Source: Acidimicrobiia bacterium
GTDB lineage: Bacteria; Actinomycetota; Acidimicrobiia; IMCC26256; JAOSJM01
Reading direction: 5' to 3'
Length of the DNA: 64,000 bases
NCBI GenBank assembly: GCA_027494165.1
Contig: JAOSJM010000005.1
Coordinates: 1,240,001 to 1,304,000, forward strand
The translations under genes and the position numbers were made by a program. This document shows, piece by piece, positions 27,032-35,105 of this stretch (within the stretch, counting starts at the first letter, position 1; each line of letters begins with the position of its first letter). The notes under the pieces were generated by a model. The model did no database searches. It saw only the letters and a program-made list of their open reading frames with translations, and was not told where the DNA came from.

Positions 27032-27072
27032 GGGTGGAGGTCGGGTCCCGTCCCGGGGCCCGGCCTCCACCC
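27032..27072 (+). terminator. Terminator of the flgB-flgE operon
   Basis: GGGTGGAGG (27032-27040) and CCTCCACCC (27064-27072) form a 9-bp stem with further CGGG/CCCG pairing inside, 47 nt after flgE. It abuts the -35 box of the next promoter at 27075. Confidence 0.75.
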
Positions 27073-27074
27073 CC

Positions 27075-27102
27075 CTCAGGTCGGGGGCGCCGCTGCCGAT
27101 AG
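27075..27102 (+). promoter_or_regulatory. Sigma-28-type promoter of flbD-motA-motB-fliL
   Basis: CTCAG (27075-27079), 15 nt, GCCGATAG (27095-27102). The predicted leader is about 45 nt with SD GGACGGAGAG before ATG 27153. Confidence 0.75.
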
Positions 27103-27152
27103 GACAGGCACGGCCACGGAACGGCCGTACGTGCATCCAGGGACGGAGAGCG

Positions 27153-27422
27153 ATGATCACGCTGACGAGGCTGAACGGGCCGCCGTTCGCGCTCAACTGC
27201 GACCTCATCGAGCGCGCCGAGGCGACCCCCGACACCGTCCTCACCCTCGTCGACGGCACGAAGTACGTCGTCGTCGAGAGCGTCGAGGAGGTGATCCGGC
27301 GCATCTGCGAGTTCAGGGCCTCGCTGGTCGCGCTCGCCCAGCACCTCGAGGTCGAGGTGCGCCGCGGTCCCGCGCTCCACGTCGTCCCCGACGTCGACCA
27401 CGCGGATCACCAGGAGGCCTGA
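27153..27422 (+). CDS. flbD: FlbD/SwrD-family small flagellar protein
   Basis: 89 aa. It begins MITLTRLNGPPFALNCDLIERAEATPDTVLTLVDGTKYVVVESVEEVIRRI, an excellent match to the short FlbD family (not the Caulobacter response regulator of the same name). The Bacillus member, SwrD, raises motor torque. It lies immediately before motA, as in many Gram-positive clusters. An acidic and His-rich tail of about 20 residues extends past the family core. Confidence 0.9.
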   Translation: MITLTRLNGPPFALNCDLIERAEATPDTVLTLVDGTKYVVVESVEEVIRRICEFRASLVALAQHLEVEVRRGPALHVVPDVDHADHQEA

Positions 27423-27424
27423 CC

Positions 27425-28204
27425 GTGGACCCGTTGACGCTGGTCGGCATCGGCATGGCGTTCGTCTTCCTCTTCCTGGGGATCATCATGGAGGGGACGA
27501 ACCCGGCTTCCCTGATCGGGATCCCGGCCTTCCTCATCGTCGTCTTCCCCACGGTGATGGTGTCGCTCGCCGGCCTCACCAAGGCCGACCTCTCCTCCGT
27601 GGTCGCCTCGACGAAGAAGGCCCTCCTCGGCAAGGCCGAGTCGGCCAGCGAGTCCATCGGCATCGTGGTCGAGTTCGCCGAGCGGGCCCGCAAGGAGGGC
27701 CTCCTGGCCCTGGAGGAGTCGGCGAAGTCCATCGAGGACCCCTTCCTCAAGAAGGGCATCAACCTCGCGGTCGACGGCACCGACCCCGAGGAGCTCCGCG
27801 AGATCCTCGAGGCCGAGATCGCCTCCAAGAAGACGACGGACAAGGTCGGGGCGAAGTTCTACACCGACATGGGCGGTTTCTGCCCCACCCTCGGGATCGT
27901 CGGCGCCGTGACCGGCCTCATCAAGGTGCTCGGGAGCCTCGAGAACCCCGCCGAGGCGGGCCACGGCATCGCCGTCGCCTTCATCGCCACCTTCTACGGC
28001 GTGCTCCTCGCCAACGCCGTCTTCCTGCCCATGGCCAACAAGATCAAGCGGGCCTCGGAGGTCGAGTCGCACCACATGGAGCTGGTGATGGAGGGGATCA
28101 TGTCGATCCAGGCCGGGGCCAACCCCCGGGTCATCGAGCAGAAGCTCCTCTCCTTCCTGCCCGAGAAGGAGCGCGCCGCGCTCGCGGACGAACAGGCGGC
28201 CTGA
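27425..28204 (+). CDS. motA: Flagellar motor stator protein MotA
   Basis: 259 aa. Four membrane helices; with MotB it forms the H+ (or Na+) conducting stator that pushes on FliG. Start VDPLTLVGIGMAFVFLFLGIIMEG. The cytoplasmic loop has KKGINLAVDGTDPEELREILEAEI. The conserved ion-path region is FYTDMGGFCPTLGIVGAVTGLIKVL, with the essential Pro of the P-T-L-G motif. GTG 27425 lies 2 nt after flbD. Confidence 0.95.
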   Translation: MDPLTLVGIGMAFVFLFLGIIMEGTNPASLIGIPAFLIVVFPTVMVSLAGLTKADLSSVVASTKKALLGKAESASESIGIVVEFAERARKEGLLALEESAKSIEDPFLKKGINLAVDGTDPEELREILEAEIASKKTTDKVGAKFYTDMGGFCPTLGIVGAVTGLIKVLGSLENPAEAGHGIAVAFIATFYGVLLANAVFLPMANKIKRASEVESHHMELVMEGIMSIQAGANPRVIEQKLLSFLPEKERAALADEQAA

Positions 28205-28206
28205 CC

Positions 28207-29025
28207 ATGGCGGGGCGTCGCAGGAAGCACCACGAGGAGGAGGAGCACGAGAACCACGAGCGCTGGCTGGTGAGCTACGCCGACATGATCACGCTCCTCG
28301 CCGCCCTGTTCATCGTGCTGTTCGCCATGTCGACCATCGATCTGGAGAAGTTCAAGAAGTTCGCCGCCGGCCTCTCCCAGGGCTTCCACGCCGGCTCGGG
28401 AGCCGCCCCCGTGCTCGGCGGCGGGGGCGAGAGCGTGGTCGAGGGCGGCAACGGCCCGCTCGACGGGATGCTCCTGTCGGCCACCCAGATCGCCGAGGCC
28501 CAGCAGGTCCTCGAGGAGCGCCAGGCCCATCAGGCGGCGGCCGAGGCCGAGCAGCAGCGGCTCGCGCAGGCCGAGCAGGAGATCCGCAGCCAGGTCGAGG
28601 GCGCCGGCCTGGGGGACAAGGTCCGGTTCCGGCGCGAGGCCCGGGGCCTGGTCGTGACGATCGTGACCGACGAGGTGCTCTTCGACCTGGGCTCGGCCGA
28701 CCTGCGACCAGAGGGTCGCGTCGTCCTCGACGCCCTCGCCCCCGCCCTGGGCCGCCTCCCGAACGCCCTCTCGATCGAGGGTCACACCGACGACCGGCCC
28801 ATCCTGGGCGGCCCGTTCCGGGACAACTGGGAGCTCTCGAACGCCCGGGCGGCGAGCGTGCTGCGCTACCTCCTGTTCGTCCACGGCCTGCCGACCGACC
28901 GCGTCGGCATGGCGGGCTGGGGTGAGTTCCGGCCCCTCGTCCCCAACGACAGCGACGCCAACCGGGACCTCAACCGCCGGGTCGAGGTCGTGGTCCTGGC
29001 CGAGTACGAGCGCCTGGAGCCCTAG
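28207..29025 (+). CDS. motB: Flagellar motor stator protein MotB
   Basis: 272 aa. A single N-terminal helix with the ion-binding Asp in SYADMITLLAALFIVLFAMSTID (about residues 24-45) is followed by a plug/linker and a C-terminal OmpA-like peptidoglycan-binding domain (ALSIEGHTDDRPILGGPFRDNWELSNARA, NRDLNRRVEVVVL). A very Gly-rich linker and a Gln/Ala coiled segment lie between them. It starts 2 nt after motA. Whether the pair uses H+ or Na+ cannot be read from this alone. Confidence 0.95.
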   Translation: MAGRRRKHHEEEEHENHERWLVSYADMITLLAALFIVLFAMSTIDLEKFKKFAAGLSQGFHAGSGAAPVLGGGGESVVEGGNGPLDGMLLSATQIAEAQQVLEERQAHQAAAEAEQQRLAQAEQEIRSQVEGAGLGDKVRFRREARGLVVTIVTDEVLFDLGSADLRPEGRVVLDALAPALGRLPNALSIEGHTDDRPILGGPFRDNWELSNARAASVLRYLLFVHGLPTDRVGMAGWGEFRPLVPNDSDANRDLNRRVEVVVLAEYERLEP

Positions 29026-29037
29026 GAGACCGGAGCC

Positions 29038-29730
29038 ATGGCCAAGAAGAAGGATGCCGCCGAGGGCGGCAAGAGCAGGAAGAAGATGGTCTTCGTCGTC
29101 GTCGGGGTCCTGGTCGCCGGCTTCGGCGCCAAGACCTTCGTGCTCGGCGGGAAGGACGAGGCGGCGGCGTGCGCCGCCGAGGTTCCGGCCGATGCCGCGG
29201 GCCACCCGGTCGAGACGACGCCTCCGGTGGATGCCGGCCGCGGCGCCACCGAGGTGACCACCCCCGTGGTCCCCGACGGCGCGACCGAGGCCACCGCGGA
29301 CTCCCCCGGCGCCGGCGGCGACCACGGGAGCGCGGCCGCGCACGGCCCGAGCGCCGTCTTCTACGACGAGACCGGTCAGCCCTACCCCGCACCGCAGCCG
29401 ACGGACCCCTGCACCCCGAAGCCGCCGGAGCCCGGCGGGGTCGTGAAGCTCGACCCGATCACGCTCAACCTGGCCGACGGCCGGTACCTGAAGGTGGGGC
29501 TCGCCCTCCAGCTCTCGAGCGCGGCGAGCGCCGAGCACTTCGCCGAGGAGGAGGGCGGCGGAGCCAAGGCCCTGGACCTGGCGATCGCCCTCCTCGGGAG
29601 CAAGGGCTACGAGGACCTGGCGACCCCCGATGGCCGGGCGGCGGTCAAGGAGGCGCTCGGCTCCCAGGCCGCCGCGGCCTACCACGGCCACGTCCTGACC
29701 GTGTACTTCACCGAGTTCGTCATGCAGTAG
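29038..29730 (+). CDS. fliL: Flagellar basal body-associated protein FliL
   Basis: 230 aa, longer than usual because of an Ala/Thr/Pro-rich periplasmic linker (about residues 40-135). Lys-rich start, one membrane helix (MVFVVVGVLVAGFGAKTFVLG). The C-terminal FliL domain is VKLDPITLNLADGRYLKVGLALQLS ... GKEALGSQAA-like YHGHVLTVYFTEFVMQ. FliL rings surround MotAB and stabilise the stators. SD GGAGACCGGAG precedes ATG 29038. A terminator and a new promoter follow. Confidence 0.9.
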   Translation: MAKKKDAAEGGKSRKKMVFVVVGVLVAGFGAKTFVLGGKDEAAACAAEVPADAAGHPVETTPPVDAGRGATEVTTPVVPDGATEATADSPGAGGDHGSAAAHGPSAVFYDETGQPYPAPQPTDPCTPKPPEPGGVVKLDPITLNLADGRYLKVGLALQLSSAASAEHFAEEEGGGAKALDLAIALLGSKGYEDLATPDGRAAVKEALGSQAAAAYHGHVLTVYFTEFVMQ

Positions 29731-29779
29731 GCCCCGGCCCGCACCCACATCGGCATCGGACATGACCGGTCGCTGACCA

Positions 29780-29807
29780 CCCGGGCGGGGGCGACCCCGC
29801 GCCCGGG
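29780..29807 (+). terminator. Terminator after fliL
   Basis: CCCGGGCGGGG (29780-29790) pairs with CCCCGCGCCCGGG (29795-29807) with a 2-nt bulge and loop GCGA, 50 nt after fliL and just before the fliM promoter. Confidence 0.65.
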
Positions 29808-29811
29808 AGGG

Positions 29812-29839
29812 CTCATCTCGGCCCGCGATCGGCCGATCG
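29812..29839 (+). promoter_or_regulatory. Sigma-28-type promoter of fliM operon (leaderless)
   Basis: CTCAT (29812-29816), 15 nt, GCCGATCG (29832-29839), then exactly 7 nt to GTG 29847. No SD fits, so the fliM mRNA should start at its GTG. The same 7-nt spacing occurs at pseGH. Confidence 0.72.
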
Positions 29840-29846
29840 GGACTCC

Positions 29847-30782
29847 GTGACCTCGTCGAGCATCCCGGACGCGGCCGGGACCGCGCGCCGCCGCGGCGGT
29901 CCCCAGCTCTACGACTTCCGCCGGCCGAACAAGTTCAGCCGCGAGCACATCCGGGCCCTCCAGATCGTGGGCGAGACCTTCGCCCGGCAGTTCTCGACCG
30001 TCCTCGCGACCACGCTGCGGGCGGTCTCGAACGTGACCCTCCAGTCGGTCGACCAGGTCACCTACGACGAGTACATCCGCGGGCTCGAGAACCCGTCCTA
30101 CATGGCGATCCTCTCGCTCGCGCCCCTCCCCGGGGCCTCGATCCTCCACCTCGAGCTCCCGGTCGCCATGGCCGTCGTCGACCGGATGCTCGGCGGCCCC
30201 GGCGAGGCCCCGCGCCTCCGCCGACCCCTCACCGACATCGAGGAGCACCTCCTCCGCTCGGTCCTGGAGCGAGCCCTCCAGGAGCTCGACTACGCGTTCG
30301 AGTCACTGGTCAAGCTCGAGGCCCGCGTCGTCACCCAGGAGTCGAACCCCCAGTTCGCCCAGGTGGCATCACCGTCCGACATGACCGTCACCGTGGCCTT
30401 CGAGATGCGCGTCGCCGAGCAGCGCGGCCGGACGACGCTCTGCATCCCCTACGACTGCCTCCAGCCCGTGCTCGAGACCATCGCCAGCCAGTCGCTCTTC
30501 AGCGACCGCAGCGCGGGCGACCGGGCCAACTTCACCAGCCGCCTCGAGGAGGCCCTGCTCGAGGTCCCCGTCGACGTGACCGTGGCCTTCAACCCGGTGA
30601 TCCTCACCTCGGCGGAGATCGTCGACCTCCAGGTCGGCGACGTGGTCCCCCTCCACCACCCCGTGAAGGCCCCGCTCACGATCAGCGCCGATCGCGTGCC
30701 CTGCTTCTCGGCCCTCACCGGCCGCCAGGGCAAGCGCCTCGCGTCCCTCGTCGTCGACACCGAAAGGCACGAGCGCCCATGA
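29847..30782 (+). CDS. fliM: Flagellar motor switch protein FliM
   Basis: 311 aa C-ring protein; CheY-P binds its N-terminus and flips rotation. The core begins [37 protein letters not shown] (the F-R--P-K-S---L--L---H family motif). [18 protein letters not shown] carries the GGxG loop. The C-terminal SpoA domain is [39 protein letters not shown] short, Ala/Arg-rich N-terminus replaces the usual clear CheY-binding motif. The stop overlaps the fliN start (ATGA). Confidence 0.95.
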   Translation: MTSSSIPDAAGTARRRGGPQLYDFRRPNKFSREHIRALQIVGETFARQFSTVLATTLRAVSNVTLQSVDQVTYDEYIRGLENPSYMAILSLAPLPGASILHLELPVAMAVVDRMLGGPGEAPRLRRPLTDIEEHLLRSVLERALQELDYAFESLVKLEARVVTQESNPQFAQVASPSDMTVTVAFEMRVAEQRGRTTLCIPYDCLQPVLETIASQSLFSDRSAGDRANFTSRLEEALLEVPVDVTVAFNPVILTSAEIVDLQVGDVVPLHHPVKAPLTISADRVPCFSALTGRQGKRLASLVVDTERHERP

Positions 30783-31605
30783 GCGTGATGACCGCGATCT
30801 CCGACGACACCGCGGCGGCGACGGCGGCCGCGACCGTCCTCGAGCAGCTCCTCGACGGCGACATCGTCTTCAGCGTCGGCCAGGTCCAGGTCGGTGCCCC
30901 CGCCGACGAGCTCCTCCCCGCGCCCGACGCCCGGACCTTCGCCGTCCGTCTGGGTGGCGACGAGCCCGGCCTCGTCGCGCTGGCCCTCGCCCCCGGCTCG
31001 CGAACGCCCTGGAGCAGGCCGACTCCGGCCAGGACCTGCTCGTCACGGTCGCGCCCGCCCTGGCCGAGGCGGTCATGGCGATCCAGCAGTCCGGCGGCGC
31101 CGTGCTCGACGGGATCGAGCCCACCGAGATCCCGGCCGGATCGGTCGCCGGAGCCGAGGACAGCGAGGTCGCCGTCGTCGGGCTGCTCGAGGGCAGCGAG
31201 CGTCTCGCCACCCTCGTCGTGCGCATCGGTCCCGACGCCGCCGCCCCCGCCGGGGACGCCGGCGAGGGCCCGGCCGCCGGGGCGACGGCCGCACCCCACG
31301 AGTTCCAGCCCCTCGAGCCGGGTGTCGCCGTGTCGCCCATCCGTGGCCACGCGCTCGAGCTGCTGAACGACGTCGAGATGCGCGTGACCGTCGAGCTGGG
31401 CCGGACCCGGATGAAGGTGCGGGACCTCCTCGCGCTCACGGCGGGAGCCGTGATCGAGCTCGACCGCGCCGCGGGGAGCCCCGTCGACGTGCTCGTGAAC
31501 GGGAAGCTGATCGCCCGGGGAGAGGTCGTCGTCATCGACGAGGAGTTCGGGATCCGCATCTCGGAGATCGTCGGCGGCGGGGTCGACGGCAAGCGCATGA
31601 TCTGA
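30779..31605 (+). CDS. fliN: Flagellar motor switch protein FliN/FliY type, one frameshift
   Basis: 275 aa after correction. The C-terminal 80 residues are the SpoA/FliN domain: [73 protein letters not shown]. The N-terminal 160 residues ([20 protein letters not shown], then [21 protein letters not shown]) make it longer than enterobacterial FliN and closer in plan to FliY, though a CheC phosphatase motif is not evident. The frame breaks near 30997, where a second C gives [23 protein letters not shown]. Overlaps fliM and fliO. Confidence 0.92.
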
Positions 31606-31997
31606 TGCAGTCGGTCTCGACCTTCTCCCTCTTCCTGCGGCTGGCCCTGTCGCTCGCCGTCGTGCTCGGCCTCATGGCCCTGGCGGCGTCGTTCCTGAGG
31701 CGCCGCGGCGTCTCGGTGGGCCGGCGAACCCAGGGGGGGCCGCGCGTGGACGTGCTCGCACGCCGCGGGCTCAGCCGAGGAGCCTCGGTGGCCGTGGTCC
31801 GTGTGGCCGGCCGGCACCTCGTGGTGGGCGTGACCGACCAGTCGATCACGGTCCTGGCCGAGACCGACCAGGAGAGCATCGATCTCGACGCGGAGGCGGC
31901 TCGGACGCCGCCTCCGGGGAGCCAGGACCCGGGCTCCCGTCCGGCATGGAAGGCGCTGCTCGACGCGATGCGGGAGAGGACCGTCCGCCGGCGCTGA
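31605..31997 (+). CDS. fliO: Flagellar biosynthetic protein FliO
   Basis: 130 aa. One membrane helix near the start (LFLRLALSLAVVLGLMALAASFLRRRG), then a small domain with VDVLARRGLSRGASVAVVRVAGRHLVVGVTDQSITVLAE, the usual FliO pattern (G....L....V.VG..dq.I..L). It helps assemble the FliP ring of the export gate. ATG 31605 overlaps the fliN stop (TGATG). Confidence 0.88.
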   Translation: MQSVSTFSLFLRLALSLAVVLGLMALAASFLRRRGVSVGRRTQGGPRVDVLARRGLSRGASVAVVRVAGRHLVVGVTDQSITVLAETDQESIDLDAEAARTPPPGSQDPGSRPAWKALLDAMRERTVRRR

Positions 31998-32022
31998 GCA
32001 GCACCGCGCTCGAGGGAGCTCC

Positions 32023-32871
32023 GTGCCCCCCAGGTCGATCCTCCGGGTCCTCGTGCTCGCCGCCGCGCTCGCGCTCGGGGTCCTCGCGGCGAGTCCGGAC
32101 CCCGTCGCGGCCCAGGTCGACGTGCCGACCGCGCCCATCGTCGTCCCGCCGTCGCCGACGGTCGGCGCCGAGAGCGACGGGAGCAAGGCGACGATCCAGA
32201 TCGACCTCGGGGACCTCACCGGCACCGAGACGGCCGGGGGCGAGAAGCCGGGTCAGAGCGTCCTCATCATCCTGCTGCTGACGCTGCTCGCGGTGGCCCC
32301 GGCCCTGCTCGTGATGCTCACGAGCTTCACCCGGATCGTCATCGTGCTCTCCCTCGTCCGCAACGCCCTCGGACTCCAGGCCATCCCGCCGAACCAGGTC
32401 GTGGTCGGGCTGGCCCTCTTCCTGAGCCTGTTCGTGATGCTTCCCACCCTGTCGGAGATGAACGACAAGGCGCTCCAACCCCTGCTGGAGGGGGACATCA
32501 CCCAGGGCGAGGCCTACGAACGGGCCAGCGACCCGCTGCGAACCTTCATGCTGAAGCAGACCCGCAAGGGCGAGCTCGCCCTCTTCGTCGACGCCAGCGG
32601 CGAGGAGCGGCCGGCGAAGCCCGAGGACGTGAGCATGGCCTCCCTCGTCCCCGCGTTCATCCTCTCGGAGCTGAAGACGGCCTTCATCATCGGCTTCGTC
32701 GTCTTCATCCCGTTCCTCGTCATCGACCTCGTCGTCAGCTCGTCCCTGATGTCGATGGGCATGTTCATGCTCCCGCCCGTCCTCGTGTCCCTGCCCTTCA
32801 AGCTGCTGCTGTTCGTGATGGTCGACGGCTGGGCGCTCGTCGTGCGCTCGCTCATCACGAGCTTCAACTGA
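32023..32871 (+). CDS. fliP: Flagellar export gate protein FliP
   Basis: 282 aa. FliP pentamer, with FliQ and FliR, forms the export channel. A cleavable signal peptide (VLVLAAALALGVLAASPDPVAAQ, about 7-29) and a low-complexity linker precede the core: VLIILLLTLLAVAPALLVMLTSFTRIVIVLSLVRNALGLQAIPPNQV, FLSLFVMLPT, DPLRTFMLKQTRKGELALF, LVPAFILSELKTAFIIGFVVFIPFLVIDLVVSS and MGMFMLPPVLVSLPFKLLLFVMVDGW. All are family hallmarks. GTG start. Confidence 0.96.
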   Translation: MPPRSILRVLVLAAALALGVLAASPDPVAAQVDVPTAPIVVPPSPTVGAESDGSKATIQIDLGDLTGTETAGGEKPGQSVLIILLLTLLAVAPALLVMLTSFTRIVIVLSLVRNALGLQAIPPNQVVVGLALFLSLFVMLPTLSEMNDKALQPLLEGDITQGEAYERASDPLRTFMLKQTRKGELALFVDASGEERPAKPEDVSMASLVPAFILSELKTAFIIGFVVFIPFLVIDLVVSSSLMSMGMFMLPPVLVSLPFKLLLFVMVDGWALVVRSLITSFN

Positions 32872-32894
32872 GCCTCGACCGAGCGAGGAGGACC

Positions 32895-33167
32895 GTGTCC
32901 GACACCGCCGTCATCCAGATCGCCCTCCAGGCGATCACGATCGCCGTGAAGCTGGCCGCCCCGATCCTCCTCGTGACCCTGGTCATCGGGCTGTTCATCT
33001 CCCTGATCCAGTCGGCCACGCAGGTGCAGGAGGTCACGCTCACCTTCGTGCCGAAGCTGGCCGGGGTGGCGCTGGTGCTCCTGCTCGCCGGCAACTGGAT
33101 GATGGGCGAGATGGTGGGCTACACGCGCCAGCTCTTCGACCTGCTCCCCCAGCTCCTCGAGTCCTGA
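32895..33167 (+). CDS. fliQ: Flagellar export gate protein FliQ
   Basis: 90 aa, two membrane helices. MSDTAVIQIALQAITIAVKLAAPILLVTLVIGLFISLIQSATQVQEVTLTFVPKLAGVALVLLLAGNWM matches FliQ throughout, including the conserved Q-A-T-Q-I-(Q/N)-E motif. SD GAGGAGGACC precedes GTG 32895. Confidence 0.96.
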   Translation: MSDTAVIQIALQAITIAVKLAAPILLVTLVIGLFISLIQSATQVQEVTLTFVPKLAGVALVLLLAGNWMMGEMVGYTRQLFDLLPQLLES

Positions 33168-33174
33168 GCGAGCC

Positions 33175-33921
33175 GTGGAGCTGTCCGTCGACCCGGCCCT
33201 GGTCACGGGCTTCGTGCTCGGGCTCGTGCGCGCCTCGGCCTGGGTCTTCGTGGCCCCGCCGTTCAGCACCCGGGCCATCCCCATCCGGGTGAAGGTGGGG
33301 CTGGCCGCGGCCCTCGCCCTGGCCGCCGCACCCCGGGTCGGCGAGGAGCCGCTCCCGCTCGACACCGCGAGCTTCGTCGGCGCCCTCGTCCTCCAGGTCG
33401 CCGTGGGCCTGGCGCTCGGCTTCCTCACCCTCATGCTCGTGAGCGCCGTGCAGGCCGCCGGCTCGCTGGTGGACCTGTTCGGCGGCTACTCCATCGCCAC
33501 CGTCTACGACCCGCTCGCCGACGCGAGCGCGGCCGTGTTCGGGCGCTTCTACCAGCTCCTCGCGGTGACCCTCCTGTTCGCCCTCGACGCCCACCTGCTC
33601 CTCGTACGGGGGTTCCTGGCCTCCTTCGAGGCCGTCCCCACCTCCGGCCTCGACCTCGGGGACCTCAACCGCGTCCTCACCCGCGACCTCGGGGTGTTCT
33701 TCGCCGCGGCCATCGAGGTCGCGGCCCCCGTCCTCGCCGTGCTCTTCGTGGCCGAGATCGCGATGGGCCTGCTCGCCCGGGCCGCTCCCCAGATGAACGT
33801 CTTCGCCCTCGGGTTCTCGGTCCGGGTCGTCGTCGCCCTCCTGCTCGTGGGCGTCTCGATCCCGCTGCTCGTCCCCGCGCTCGAGAACCTCGTCGGCCGG
33901 GCCGTGTCGGGCGTCGGCTGA
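33175..33921 (+). CDS. fliR: Flagellar export gate protein FliR
   Basis: 248 aa, six predicted membrane helices. GFVLGLVRASAWVFVAPPFSTRAIPIRVKVGLAAALAL at the N-terminus and AEIAMGLLARAAPQMNVFALGFSVRVVVALLLVG at the C-terminus are the conserved FliR stretches. It completes the FliPQR gate, with FlhB following. It begins 7 nt after fliQ. Confidence 0.95.
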   Translation: MELSVDPALVTGFVLGLVRASAWVFVAPPFSTRAIPIRVKVGLAAALALAAAPRVGEEPLPLDTASFVGALVLQVAVGLALGFLTLMLVSAVQAAGSLVDLFGGYSIATVYDPLADASAAVFGRFYQLLAVTLLFALDAHLLLVRGFLASFEAVPTSGLDLGDLNRVLTRDLGVFFAAAIEVAAPVLAVLFVAEIAMGLLARAAPQMNVFALGFSVRVVVALLLVGVSIPLLVPALENLVGRAVSGVG

Positions 33922-33932
33922 GGGAGGGGCCC

Positions 33933-35039
33933 GTGGCCGAGGACCGGAGCCAGAAGACCGAGGAACCGACACCGAAGCGCAGGCGCGAGGCTCGCGAGAA
34001 GGGACAGATCCCCAAGTCGCGCGAGCTCGTGTCCTGGGGCGGCCTCCTCGCCGCGCTCGTGGCCCTCCACCTGTCGCTGCAGATCGCCGGCCACGAGATG
34101 CCGGCGCTGGTCCGGAGCATGGGCCGGGCGATCGAGCAGCCGGACACCGGGGTGGCCAGCCGCCTCTTCCTCGAGGGTCTGCGCGCCGGAGGGCTCGTGC
34201 TGGCCCCGCTGCTGCTCGGGATCCTCCTCCTCTCGGTCGGCCTGGAGCTCGCCCAGGTCGGGTTCACCCCCTCGCTCAAGCGGCTGAAGCCCGACTTCAA
34301 GCGCCTCAACGTCGGCAAGGGGCTGAAGCGCCTCTTCTCCATGCGCTCGCTGTGGGAGACCGCGAAGGCCGCGGCCAAGATCGGCATCCTGGTCGCGGTG
34401 ACCTGGCCCGTCGCCGAGGCCACGTCCCGGCGGCTCGCCGCGGGCGGGCAGCCGATCGACGAGGTGGTCACCACGACGGGCGAGGCGCTCGTGGTGCTCA
34501 TCCGCAACGTCGCCATCGTGGGCCTGGCCCTGGCCGGCGTCGACTACCTGATCCAGCGGCGCCGCGTCATGCAGGACATCCGAATGACCCGCCAGGAGGT
34601 TCGCGAGGAGCACCGGCAGACCGAGGGCGACCCGCACGTCCGCCAGGCGATCCGCTCCCGCCAGATGCTCCTCGGGCGCAACCGGATGATCGCGGCGGTG
34701 GGGACGGCCGACGTGGTCCTGGTCAACCCGACCCACTACGCCGTGGCCCTCCGGTACGAGACGTCGCGCGGGGCACCCGAGGTCGTGGCCAAGGGAGCGG
34801 GAGAGATCGCGGCCCGCATCCGGGCCGAGGCCGAGGAGCACCGGGTCCCGATCGTCTCCGAGCCGCCCCTGACCCGGACCCTCTACAAGCTGTGCGAGGT
34901 GGGCCAGCGGATCCCGGTGGACCTGTACGAGGCGGTGGCCCGGGTCCTGGCCTTCGTGTTCGGGCTCCGCCGTCAGGGCCTGATCGGCGGCGAGCACCGG
35001 CTGCCCCCGGCGCTCGCGGCGGGCCTGGCCGGGGTGTGA
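33933..35039 (+). CDS. flhB: Flagellar export switch protein FlhB
   Basis: 368 aa. The start AEDRSQKTEEPTPKRRREAREKGQIPKSRELVSW is diagnostic. Four membrane helices precede the autocleaving cytoplasmic domain, with the site NPTH in DVVLVNPTHYAVALRYE (about residues 264-267). VPIVSEPPLTRTLYKLCEVGQRIPVDLYEAVARVLAFVF closes the domain. It switches specificity from rod/hook to filament substrates together with FliK. It ends the fliM transcript; flhA has its own promoter. Confidence 0.96.
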   Translation: MAEDRSQKTEEPTPKRRREAREKGQIPKSRELVSWGGLLAALVALHLSLQIAGHEMPALVRSMGRAIEQPDTGVASRLFLEGLRAGGLVLAPLLLGILLLSVGLELAQVGFTPSLKRLKPDFKRLNVGKGLKRLFSMRSLWETAKAAAKIGILVAVTWPVAEATSRRLAAGGQPIDEVVTTTGEALVVLIRNVAIVGLALAGVDYLIQRRRVMQDIRMTRQEVREEHRQTEGDPHVRQAIRSRQMLLGRNRMIAAVGTADVVLVNPTHYAVALRYETSRGAPEVVAKGAGEIAARIRAEAEEHRVPIVSEPPLTRTLYKLCEVGQRIPVDLYEAVARVLAFVFGLRRQGLIGGEHRLPPALAAGLAGV

Positions 35040-35055
35040 TCAGGCCCCCGAGGGG

Positions 35056-35083
35056 CTCAACTCGGACCGGGGACCGCCGATGA
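35056..35083 (+). promoter_or_regulatory. Sigma-28-type promoter of flhA
   Basis: CTCAA (35056-35060), 15 nt, GCCGATGA (35076-35083). The predicted transcription start is about 15 nt before GTG 35106. Confidence 0.72.
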
Positions 35084-35105
35084 GAGGGGGCCACGGCCAC
35101 GGACG

